Shown here one piece after another: positions 1 to 6,215 of a DNA stretch of 10,438 nt. The stretch's first letter is position 1, and each line of letters opens with the position of its first letter. Source of the DNA: VBAS01 sp035292525 (GTDB lineage: Bacteria > Bacteroidota > Bacteroidia > Chitinophagales > Chitinophagaceae); the NCBI GenBank assembly GCA_035292525.1, contig DATDPZ010000130.1, forward strand, positions 1 through 10,438. Direction: 5' to 3'. The position numbers were made by a program, and so were the translations under genes. The notes below the pieces were generated by a model, which worked only from the letters and a program-made list of their open reading frames with translations, searched no databases and was not told the origin of the DNA.

Positions 1-7
1 CGCTAAT

Positions 8-1045
8 ATGATAAGAATAGGAAACATAAAATTACCTGATTTCCCCCTGCTTCTTGCCCCCATGGAAGATGTAAGCGATCCGCCTTTCCGTGCGGTGTGT
101 AAAGACAACGGCGCTGATCTGATGTTCAGTGAATTTATTTCCAGTGAAGGACTGATCCGCAATGCACTGAAGAGTAAAATGAAACTGGATTTCACGGAAG
201 AAGAGCGGCCCTTTGGCATCCAGATTTTTGGCGGTGATGAAGAGGCTATGGGACTGAGTGCAAAAATCTGCGAAGCGGTGAACCCCGACCTGGTGGATAT
301 AAATTTCGGATGCCCTGTAAAAAAAGTTGTCAGTAAAGGTGCCGGGGCCGGTGTTTTAAAAGATATTGACTTAATGATAAAACTGACTACGGCAGTTGTA
401 AAATCCACTTCATTACCCGTTACAGTTAAAACAAGATTAGGCTGGGATGAAAACAGCAGGAACATAGAAGAGGTGGCAGAAAGATTACAGGACATTGGTA
501 TAAAAGCTTTGTCGATCCATGGAAGAACAAGAGTGCAGTTATATAAAGGAGAAGCAGACTGGAGCCTGATTGCAAAAGTGAAAGAAAATCCCCGTATTCA
601 TATTCCCATTTTTGGAAATGGCGATATTGATTCGCCGGAGAAAGCATTGGCTTATAAAAACAGGTACGGAGTGGACGGCATTATGATTGGTCGTGCCGCC
701 ATTGGTTATCCCTGGATTTTTAAAGAGATCAAACATTTTGTAAAAACAGGCCAGCGATTGCCTCCGCCTACTATCGAACAAAGAATAGATGTGATCCGGA
801 AACATTTATACCGCTCGGTACAATGGAAAAATCCGGTAGTGGGTGTAAATGAAATGCGCCGGCACTATACCAACTATTTAAAAGGACTTCCCAATATTAA
901 AGAATACAGGGGCCGTTTGGTTATTTTAAAACAAGTTGAAGAAATAGATGAAGTGCTGAATGAAATTGTTACCAACTATTCCGGTTTTGAATTTGAAAAA
1001 ACAGTAATTCGATTGGTAAATTACCATGAAAAATGTGCTGTGTAG
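8..1045 (+). CDS. dusB: tRNA-dihydrouridine synthase (DusB-type)
   Basis: FMN-dependent enzyme that reduces uridine to 5,6-dihydrouridine in the D-loop of tRNA, in the cytoplasm, using NADPH. The 345-residue protein has the usual family length. An N-terminal TIM-barrel flavin domain shows APMEDVSD (17-24), the catalytic cysteine in NFGCPVKKV (Cys102), KTRLGW beginning at Lys141, HGRTR (171-175), the flavin-phosphate loop GNGDI (203-207) and GRAAIGYPWIF (228-238). A helical tRNA-binding tail with RRHYTNYLKG follows at about residue 284. The ATG at 8 lies just upstream of the first strand and fits the family. It stands alone on the plus strand, and a hairpin directly after its stop ends the transcript against the converging peroxidase gene. 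The family is certain. The DusB subtype is inferred from the overall pattern of these motifs and from the phylum. Confidence 0.96.
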   Translation: MIRIGNIKLPDFPLLLAPMEDVSDPPFRAVCKDNGADLMFSEFISSEGLIRNALKSKMKLDFTEEERPFGIQIFGGDEEAMGLSAKICEAVNPDLVDINFGCPVKKVVSKGAGAGVLKDIDLMIKLTTAVVKSTSLPVTVKTRLGWDENSRNIEEVAERLQDIGIKALSIHGRTRVQLYKGEADWSLIAKVKENPRIHIPIFGNGDIDSPEKALAYKNRYGVDGIMIGRAAIGYPWIFKEIKHFVKTGQRLPPPTIEQRIDVIRKHLYRSVQWKNPVVGVNEMRRHYTNYLKGLPNIKEYRGRLVILKQVEEIDEVLNEIVTNYSGFEFEKTVIRLVNYHEKCAV

Positions 1046-1048
1046 ACC

Positions 1049-1070
1049 GGGAAGTTTCCCTTATTTTTTT
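1049..1070 (+). terminator. Rho-independent terminator of the dus gene
   Basis: GGGAA and TTCCC arms (1049-1053 and 1056-1060) flank a GT centre and are followed by TTATTTTTTT. This begins three bases after the dus stop codon. The T-tract coincides with the last two lysine codons and stop of the convergent peroxidase gene, so the two 3' ends share sequence. The stem is short (4-5 bp), but the position and T-tract are typical. No T-tract follows the hairpin on the minus strand, so it should act in one direction only. Confidence 0.6.
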
Positions 1071-1765
1071 ATTGCCTCCTGCACCTCCCTGCTGACAGGA
1101 GAAATGGAAGGATCGAAATAATTGATCAGCACCCCTTCTTCGTTTACCAGGTATTTTGAAAAATTCCAGCTGGGTTTCTTATTTGTCCACCCGTTTTTAC
1201 TTTTATTGGTCAGCCACTGAAATACCGGATGCTGCTCCGGGCCGGTGATCACTGTACTTTTCATTACTAAAGGGAAAGTAACGCCATAGTTGATTTTACA
1301 GAATTGTTCAATTTCCTCATCTGTTCTTTTTTCCTGCTCTTTGAAATCATTGGCCGGGAATCCAATGACGACTAATTTATTTTCATTTTCCATATACAAT
1401 TTTTGTAACTCGCTATACTGATCTGTATATCCGCAATCAGAAGCCGTATTCACCAGCATGAGTTTTTTCCCTTTAAACTTTGACAACGGAATCACTTCCC
1501 CGCTGTTTAAGGTGATGGAAAGATCGTAGATCGGTTGTGAGGGAACCAAAGCTGTTACATTGGAAAACACTTTATTATTACTGCCCACCAGTTTATTCCA
1601 CCAGGTAAAGGCGGGATAAACTGTTTTTAGTATTTTTTGCCGCAGGGTCATGTTTTTTGTGTTTCTTGTTTCAAAAGCTACCGTTCCTCCAAATGCTACA
1701 ATAAATAAAAACAAAACTATGAATAGGTTTTTAAGCCACCCGGTTATTTTATTTTTTTGTTTCAT
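1061..1765 (-). CDS. Membrane-anchored glutathione-peroxidase-family thiol peroxidase
   Basis: Peroxidase of the GPx family, expected to reduce hydrogen peroxide or organic (lipid) hydroperoxides with a cysteine and a thiol reductant, probably thioredoxin. The protein has 234 residues, against about 160 for a bare GPx. The extra N-terminus carries a hydrophobic helix (about residues 13-31) that reads as a signal anchor, placing the catalytic domain (about 77-234) outside the cytoplasm. The catalytic tetrad is visible: peroxidatic Cys111 in NTASDCGYT, Gln144, and Trp200-Asn201 in WNFSKYLV. Cys156, in EQFCKINYGVTFP, sits where the resolving cysteine of two-cysteine GPx enzymes lies. The common GFPCNQF motif reads GFPANDF here, so that cysteine is absent. 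The gene starts 10 bp after the aldehyde dehydrogenase stop and is probably co-transcribed with it. Substrate and reductant are inferred. Confidence 0.88.
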   Translation of the reverse strand: MKQKNKITGWLKNLFIVLFLFIVAFGGTVAFETRNTKNMTLRQKILKTVYPAFTWWNKLVGSNNKVFSNVTALVPSQPIYDLSITLNSGEVIPLSKFKGKKLMLVNTASDCGYTDQYSELQKLYMENENKLVVIGFPANDFKEQEKRTDEEIEQFCKINYGVTFPLVMKSTVITGPEQHPVFQWLTNKSKNGWTNKKPSWNFSKYLVNEEGVLINYFDPSISPVSREVQEAIKK

Positions 1766-1775
1766 AAAAAATTAA

Positions 1776-3146
1776 TCAGCGGATCACCCACTTAAATAAT
1801 TTTAATTTTCCCCTGAAAGGCGGGTATTTGATATCCGGATCAAACCAGGCAGGTGTTTTCATAATTGATTTTTTATGGCTGAATGTTTCGAAAGATTGTT
1901 TCCCATGATAACTACCGGTGCCACTGAATCCCCTGCCGCCAAAAGGGAGATGATGATTGGTGAGATGCCAGCTGCAATTGTTGATACAACCGCCGCCCGC
2001 TGGTACGGCTGCTGTCCATTCATTTGCTTTGCGGTTACTGCTGCTGAAAATATAAAATGCCAATGGATTGGGATGATTAGCAATGATCTTCATTGCTTCC
2101 TCTTTGTTGCTGAAAGTAAAAATGGGTAAAAGGGGTCCAAAAATTTCTTCTTTCATAACCGAAGAGTCTACTGAAATTTTGTCCAGTATAGTAGGTTCAA
2201 TATAAAGTTGATCCCTGTTGTGACGACCACCATGGATTACTTCGCCATCCTGCAGATAACTGACCACCCGGTCAAATTGTTTTTCATTGATCATTTTTCC
2301 ATAATTATAACTGCCTGATGGATCTTCTGAAAAAAATTTGAGTATAGTTAATTTCAACTCCCTGGTAAACTCATTTTTTACTGATTCATGCACCAGTATA
2401 TAATCAGGCGCCACACACATTTGCCCGCAATTGGAAAACTTGGCTACTGCTATTCTTCTTGCAGCCACTTTCAGGTTAGCGTCACTTTCTATAATGCAGG
2501 GACTTTTTCCACCCAGTTCAAGTGTTACGGGTATCAGTTTCTCCGCAGCCATTTTGTAAATAATTTTTCCCACAGCAGTACTGCCGGTATAAAAAACATG
2601 ATCAAACCGGAAATTGTTCATCATTTGAGGAATGAGATTGGCGCCATCACCTGCTGTATATAAAATATATTCAGGTGGAAAAATTTCTTCAATTATCTTT
2701 TTCATGACTGCCGATGTAGCTGGTGCAAATTCACTTGGTTTCAATACAGCACAATTTCCGGCAGCGATAGCTCCCAGCAGCGGGTTTATCATCAATTGAA
2801 ATGGGTAATTCCAGGGAGCTATAATCAGCACCACACCCAGTGGCTCACGCATAATATAGCTTTTGGATGGCAGGTTGAGTAAATTGGTAGGAACGGTTTC
2901 CGGCTGCATCCAGTTTTTTAATTCCTTAAGTAGTACATTCAGTTCGCTGATCACAATTCCTGTTTCTGTCACCCAGGTTTCTTCCCTGCTTTTACGAAGG
3001 TCTTCAGCCAAAGCGTTGTAAATATCCTGCTCATGAGCAAGTATGGCTGATTTGAGTTTTTTTAGCTGCGCTTTTCTGAAAGCAAAGGACTGGGTGGCAC
3101 CCGATAAAAAATACTGCTTCATTTTCTGAAGTTGCAAGGCCGGCAT
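1776..3146 (-). CDS. Aldehyde dehydrogenase, class 3 (ALDH3-like)
   Basis: NAD(P)-dependent oxidation of aldehydes to carboxylic acids. ALDH3 relatives favour medium- and long-chain or lipid-derived aldehydes. I place the start at the ATG at 3146 (456 residues). A TTG 21 bp upstream (3167) would add seven residues. From the ATG, the catalytic residues fall at Cys244 (NCGQMCVAPDY), Glu210 (LELGGKSP) and Glu334 (KEEIFGP), the same numbers as in mammalian ALDH3A1, which supports this start. Also visible are APWN (Asn113), the cofactor-binding lysine in LKPSE (Lys136), GSTAVG (188-193) and the C-terminal PFGGRGFSGTG. There is no C-terminal membrane anchor like that of the eukaryotic fatty aldehyde enzyme, only a basic KLKLFKWVIR tail. 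It is first in a probable operon with the peroxidase gene, and diverges from tadA with only 43 bp between start codons. Confidence 0.93.
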   Translation of the reverse strand: MPALQLQKMKQYFLSGATQSFAFRKAQLKKLKSAILAHEQDIYNALAEDLRKSREETWVTETGIVISELNVLLKELKNWMQPETVPTNLLNLPSKSYIMREPLGVVLIIAPWNYPFQLMINPLLGAIAAGNCAVLKPSEFAPATSAVMKKIIEEIFPPEYILYTAGDGANLIPQMMNNFRFDHVFYTGSTAVGKIIYKMAAEKLIPVTLELGGKSPCIIESDANLKVAARRIAVAKFSNCGQMCVAPDYILVHESVKNEFTRELKLTILKFFSEDPSGSYNYGKMINEKQFDRVVSYLQDGEVIHGGRHNRDQLYIEPTILDKISVDSSVMKEEIFGPLLPIFTFSNKEEAMKIIANHPNPLAFYIFSSSNRKANEWTAAVPAGGGCINNCSWHLTNHHLPFGGRGFSGTGSYHGKQSFETFSHKKSIMKTPAWFDPDIKYPPFRGKLKLFKWVIR

Positions 3147-3189
3147 AGTGTTTTTAATTTTCTTCAAGTTAAGTTTTTACCTTTAAAAG

Positions 3190-3627
3190 ATGACTGAAGA
3201 ATATTATATGACACAGGCATTAAAAGAAGCCCGTAAAGCTTTTGATGCAGAAGAAGTACCCGTGGGAGCTGTAGTGGTTTTACATGAAAAAATAATTGCA
3301 AGAGGTTATAACATGGTAGAAAAATTAAATGATCCTACGGCGCATGCCGAGATGATTGCCCTGACTTCTGCTTTTGGTTTACTGGGAAGTAAATATTTGC
3401 CGGATGCTGCCCTCTATGTGACCATTGAACCCTGTTTTATGTGTGCCGGTGCCATTTATTGGAGTAAGATTGGAAAAATTGTTTATGGCGCCGATGATGA
3501 AAAGAACGGATATAAAAAAGTCGCCGGTGGCAACTGGCCTTTTCATCCAAAAACAGAATTAATAAGAGGTGTTTTAAATGAAGAATGTGCTCAGTTGATG
3601 AAAAATTTTTTTAAAACTAAAAGATAA
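3190..3627 (+). CDS. tadA: tRNA-specific adenosine-34 deaminase TadA
   Basis: Zinc deaminase that converts adenosine 34 in the anticodon wobble position of tRNA-Arg(ACG) to inosine. It normally acts as a cytoplasmic homodimer. The 145-residue length is typical. The zinc ligands and proton shuttle are all present: His52 and Glu54 in AHAEMIAL, and Cys82 and Cys85 in PCFMCAGA. Also visible are EVPVGAVVV (22-30), NDPTAHAE (47-54), the Asp-Asp loop YGADDEKNG (99-107) that separates TadA from cytosine and guanine deaminases, and a helical C-terminus (ECAQLMKNFFKTKR). It begins 43 bp from the divergent aldehyde dehydrogenase ATG, and the next gene follows 3 bp after its stop, so those two are probably co-transcribed. 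No Shine-Dalgarno sequence is evident; the bases before ATG read CTTTAAAAG. Confidence 0.96.
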   Translation: MTEEYYMTQALKEARKAFDAEEVPVGAVVVLHEKIIARGYNMVEKLNDPTAHAEMIALTSAFGLLGSKYLPDAALYVTIEPCFMCAGAIYWSKIGKIVYGADDEKNGYKKVAGGNWPFHPKTELIRGVLNEECAQLMKNFFKTKR

Positions 3628-3630
3628 ATT

Positions 3631-3960
3631 ATGGCAAAAGCAAATACTAAAAAAATAATCACTACTCATCCCCGGTCCCGCAGGAAAATGAAAATGGATG
3701 CAGCCATTTATGAACCCTTTAAATCAGCAATTCTGCAATGTCTGAAAGGCAGTAGAGGAAAAACGTTTACGGAGTTAACAAATGAAGTTGAAAAAATTAT
3801 CCGAAGAAAAATACCGGGATTTAATAAATCTATTCCCTGGTATACGATCTCTGTACGCCTCGACCTGGAGACAAAAGAAATAGTAGAAACATTTACTGAA
3901 AAAGCCCGCCCGGACGACCCGGTCGGACGGGGAAAAAAACTAAATCGTTTGAAAAAATAA
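3631..3960 (+). CDS. Small basic protein of unknown function (possibly DUF6958-like)
   Basis: 109 residues, function not recognised. The centre reads as an alpha/beta winged-helix-like fold: a helix around residues 25-38 (YEPFKSAILQCL), then TFTELTNEVEKII (45-57), then IPWYTISVRLDLETKEIVE (68-86), where a strand and helix lead into a possible wing. This layout resembles small Bacteroidota proteins that I recall as DUF6958; that assignment is from memory and unverified. Both ends are strongly basic (KKIITTHPRSRRKMK and GKKLNRLKK), compatible with nucleic-acid binding. It starts 3 bp after tadA and probably shares its transcript. Residues 92-101 (ARPDDPVGRG) come from a GC-rich palindromic patch unlike the rest of the gene, possibly an insertion. 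The stop codon abuts the stop of the convergent DUF1080 gene. Confidence 0.75.
   Translation: MAKANTKKIITTHPRSRRKMKMDAAIYEPFKSAILQCLKGSRGKTFTELTNEVEKIIRRKIPGFNKSIPWYTISVRLDLETKEIVETFTEKARPDDPVGRGKKLNRLKK
3909..3931. repeat. GC-rich imperfect palindrome inside a coding 3' end
   Basis: Arms CCCGGACGACC (3909-3919) and GGTCGGACGGG (3921-3931) flank a single C. Nine of the eleven arm positions pair, with a GA/GA mismatch in the middle. The motif CGGACG occurs in each arm. The surrounding 28 bases (3905-3932) are 24/28 G or C, in a region that is otherwise AT-rich. It is followed by an A-run on the plus strand, not a T-run, so it is not a terminator for either converging gene. It looks like a small REP-type palindromic unit captured in frame, but no second copy is visible in this window. 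Confidence 0.5.
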
Positions 3961-4671
3961 TTAAAGTGGTTTTACCTTAATATTTTTAAACCAGATCTCA
4001 CTTCCATGATCCTGCAGGCAGATAAACCCTGTTTTAGCCATTCCATATCCTTTTTCATCTTTCCATTTTCCTGATGCTTTTCTGTTATTCCAGTCTTCCG
4101 ACCAGGCTTCAAATTCTAATACTTTCACGCCGTTAAGCCAATGCTCCACATGCCCTTTATTGAAAATTATTTTTGAGTTGTTGTATTGGCCAACAGGTTT
4201 TGTGGGTCTTGATGTCACATTATACATAGCATAATCGGCAGCTGTTTTTTGCCAGTCTTCCAGTTTTTCAGGAAACCCTTCATCATCTATCAACTGGTAT
4301 TCCGGGCCGCTGAGATAGGCTGCATCATATTCTTCTGTTACATGATACATGATGCCACTATTCCCTCCTTTCGCAATTTTCCAGTCAATGGATAATTCGA
4401 AATTTTCAAATTGATCTGTTGTGATCAGATCGGTCCGCAGGTCGCTTTTATCTGTTGCACTTCCTTTACAATGCAATTCATGGTTGCTTACTTCCCAGCT
4501 ATTGCCGGGTTTGTTTTTGAATGTTCGCCAGCCATTCATGGTTTGTCCGTCAAACAATAATTTCCAGCCGGCTTTTTCTTCAGCTTTTGATAATTTATTG
4601 TCTTTTCTTTCCTGGCAGGAAGAAATTAAAAAAGAAGATGCCATCAATATAAATGTTAAGACAGGTTTCAT
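3961..4671 (-). CDS. DUF1080 lipoprotein, putative 3-keto-disaccharide/glycoside hydrolase
   Basis: DUF1080 proteins have a concanavalin-like jelly-roll fold. Characterised members cleave 3-keto-glycosides made by an oxidoreductase. The 236-residue protein opens with a lipoprotein signal peptide (hydrophobic 3-16, lipobox ISSC with Cys19), so it should be lipid-anchored in the envelope. Family landmarks are KLLFDGQTMNGWR near residue 37, DLRTDLITTDQFENFELSIDWKI (strands around 78-100), GGNSGIMYHV (about 101-110), GPEYQLIDDEGF and the C-terminal GFICLQDHGSEIWFKNIKVKPL, where the strand pattern and LQDHGS are typical. It follows the Gfo/Idh/MocA gene by 9 bp (AAAAATAAT) and is almost certainly in the same transcript. 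Its stop touches the stop of the convergent gene. The domain call is firm. The substrate, and whether cleavage is hydrolytic or by elimination, are not readable from sequence. Confidence 0.9.
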   Translation of the reverse strand: MKPVLTFILMASSFLISSCQERKDNKLSKAEEKAGWKLLFDGQTMNGWRTFKNKPGNSWEVSNHELHCKGSATDKSDLRTDLITTDQFENFELSIDWKIAKGGNSGIMYHVTEEYDAAYLSGPEYQLIDDEGFPEKLEDWQKTAADYAMYNVTSRPTKPVGQYNNSKIIFNKGHVEHWLNGVKVLEFEAWSEDWNNRKASGKWKDEKGYGMAKTGFICLQDHGSEIWFKNIKVKPL

Positions 4672-4680
4672 ATTATTTTT

Positions 4681-6045
4681 TTAAACAATTTTTAATTTTA
4701 TCGGATCCCATTTTACGGCTTTATCCTGGAAATAACTGTCGTTGCAAAGCAATGCCGGAGCCGCTGCCCGGAAACCGAACAAGGCATCTTCGTTTGCCAT
4801 TGTTTTATTCCTGATAGCAGAAAAGAAATTGTAGAAGTGATCATAATGTGCCCCTTTATATCCCTCCTCTGCTTTGAAAACAGTAGCCGCTGGCGGCACC
4901 ATTTTTTTCCGGTCATATACTTCCGCAAGCTGGTTATTCATTTTTGTTTTCAGTAACGGATCGTCCACTGCCGCATAAGCTTTATTTTTTGACAGGGTCA
5001 CTTTTTCCCATTCTACATTCATGCTTCCTTCACTGCCCACCAGCCGCAGGTATGTACTGTCTGCAGTGCCATCTACAAAATTTACACGTAATGACAGGTT
5101 GAACGCAGGATGTTGTTCTGTTTCTGCATAATCAAACATTCCCATTAATATGTCCGGCACTTCCCTTCCATCTTTCCAATAGCGTAAACCACCCATCGCC
5201 ATTATTTTTTGAGGACCTGTGGAATTGGTTATATAATGAAGACTGGAAAATAAATGAACAAATAAATCACCGGATACACCAGTACCATAATCTTTGTAAC
5301 AACGCCAGCGGAAAAATCTTTTTGCATCAAATGGCCTGTCAGGAAATTTATTCAAAAACATTTTCCAGTCAACTGTTTTTTCTGAGGCGTCAGCAGGAAT
5401 ATCATATTGCCAGGCACCAAAAGGTGAATTGCGGGCCCAGAAGCCTTCCGCATAATTTAATTTTCCAATAGCACCTGCGGCCAAAAGCTCCTTTGCTTTT
5501 TCATTTCCTAATGAACTCATGCCCTGGCTACCTACCTGCATCGCTACTTTATTCCGGAGCTGTGCATCAATCACGGCTGCTCCTTCCGTAACATTATGCA
5601 CCATGGGTTTTTCGCAATACACGGCTTTTCCACTGTTCATTGCTGCTACTGAAATGTCTTTATGCCAATGATCCGGCGTTGCCACTATAACGGCATCAAT
5701 ATCTTTTCTGAGTAGTAGCTCCCGGTAATCTCTTGTTGTATAAATGTTATTACCATAGATTTTTTTTGCTGCTTCCAGTCTCCCGTCATAGAGATCGCAG
5801 GCAGCCACTATTTTAACCCCGGGAATAGTAATGGCAGTATTTGCATCTGCCACACCCATTCCTCCGGCGCCGATCAGGGCCACCTGGATTTGATCATTAG
5901 CGCTGTAATAATTACGAAGAAGTACATTCAGATTTTCTGAAACAGCTGATGCCTTAAGAATGTCCGGAATAGATGCAGCCAGCATACTGCCGCTGACGTT
6001 TTGAATGAACTTGCGGCGGGAGTTACCTGTTTTTTCCTTACTCAT
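4681..6045 (-). CDS. Tat-exported Gfo/Idh/MocA-family oxidoreductase
   Basis: NAD(P)-dependent sugar or cyclitol oxidoreductase. Beside a DUF1080 protein, the likely role is oxidising or reducing the C3 hydroxyl of a glycoside (inference). The 454-residue protein starts with a twin-arginine signal: SRRKFIQ (Arg10-Arg11), then a weakly hydrophobic stretch (about 16-35), so it folds with its cofactor before export. The Rossmann domain follows: VALIGAGGMG with the GAGGMG loop (59-64), AACDLYDGR (81-89), VATPDHWHKD (121-130) and the signature EKP (145-147). The C-terminal substrate domain has GVSGDLFVHLFSSLHYI with Asp260 and His264, the expected catalytic pair. The length matches the long exported Bacteroidota subgroup. 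It is the first gene of a two-gene unit with the DUF1080 lipoprotein, 9 bp apart, and divergent from the superoxide dismutase gene. The exact substrate is unknown. Confidence 0.92.
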   Translation of the reverse strand: MSKEKTGNSRRKFIQNVSGSMLAASIPDILKASAVSENLNVLLRNYYSANDQIQVALIGAGGMGVADANTAITIPGVKIVAACDLYDGRLEAAKKIYGNNIYTTRDYRELLLRKDIDAVIVATPDHWHKDISVAAMNSGKAVYCEKPMVHNVTEGAAVIDAQLRNKVAMQVGSQGMSSLGNEKAKELLAAGAIGKLNYAEGFWARNSPFGAWQYDIPADASEKTVDWKMFLNKFPDRPFDAKRFFRWRCYKDYGTGVSGDLFVHLFSSLHYITNSTGPQKIMAMGGLRYWKDGREVPDILMGMFDYAETEQHPAFNLSLRVNFVDGTADSTYLRLVGSEGSMNVEWEKVTLSKNKAYAAVDDPLLKTKMNNQLAEVYDRKKMVPPAATVFKAEEGYKGAHYDHFYNFFSAIRNKTMANEDALFGFRAAAPALLCNDSYFQDKAVKWDPIKLKIV

Positions 6046-6099
6046 GTTTTTAAATTTGGTAAACGATGAAGAAAGTTACTGTAAAAAAAGACCCCCTTG

Positions 6100-6141
6100 A
6101 TATTTTCTATAGATAAATTTAATTCCATATCTCGAAAATAT
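6100..6141. repeat. Interrupted inverted repeat between divergent genes
   Basis: The perfect 8-bp outer arms ATATTTTC (6100-6107) and GAAAATAT (6134-6141) enclose inner 5-bp arms AGATA (6111-6115) and TATCT (6128-6132), around a 12-base AT-rich centre. The dyad axis is near 6120. The right arm touches the -33 candidate of the sodA promoter, so a bound protein could affect sodA, the oxidoreductase gene, or both. An AT-rich background produces such repeats by chance, so function is uncertain. Confidence 0.45.
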
Positions 6142-6176
6142 TTGCATGGCACATCGGGGATTCATCTGTAAATTTG
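6141..6176 (+). promoter_or_regulatory. Bacteroidota-type promoter candidate for sodA
   Basis: TAAATTTG (6169-6176) is an exact match to the Bacteroidota sigma-ABfr -7 element TAnnTTTG. TTTG at 6141-6144 could serve as the -33 element, although the 24-base spacing is a few bases longer than usual. Transcription would begin near 6183, leaving an AT-rich leader of about 30 bases before the ATG at 6216. Confidence 0.55.
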
Positions 6177-6215
6177 TTTCCCTGTTTGTAATTATTAAAT
6201 TTTAAATTTTTTTTT

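Larger units (their letters stand above)
6046..6215. other. 170-bp divergent intergenic region (oxidoreductase / superoxide dismutase)
   Basis: This should hold the promoters for both flanking genes. It contains the interrupted inverted repeat at 6100-6141 and the sodA promoter candidate at 6141-6176. On the minus strand the octamer TAACTTTC (6078-6071) matches TAnnTTTG at all but the last base and lies about 25 bp before the oxidoreductase start, but no -33 TTTG is placed well for it, so that promoter is weakly supported. The last nine bases before the sodA ATG are all T (6207-6215). No open reading frame is evident here. Confidence 0.6.

Noticed and set aside
426..805. Two minus-strand reading frames (73 and 88 residues) inside the dus gene
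   Set aside because: They are antisense to a gene with full family motifs, have no recognisable domain, and their cysteine/phenylalanine-rich composition is what antisense of this gene gives.
1746..1775. A possible terminator or regulatory hairpin between the aldehyde dehydrogenase and peroxidase genes
   Set aside because: The gap is only TTAATTTTTT on the coding strand and has no stem. It fits a simple operon junction.
1859..2663. Reading frames of 74, 84 and 91 residues overlapping the aldehyde dehydrogenase gene on both strands
   Set aside because: The dehydrogenase is unbroken with all catalytic residues. The others show no motif and no promoter.
4421..4928. Plus-strand frame over the start of the DUF1080 gene, and an alternative minus-strand frame inside the oxidoreductase gene
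   Set aside because: Both lie within well-supported genes in other frames. The plus-strand frame merely reads antisense through the signal peptide region.
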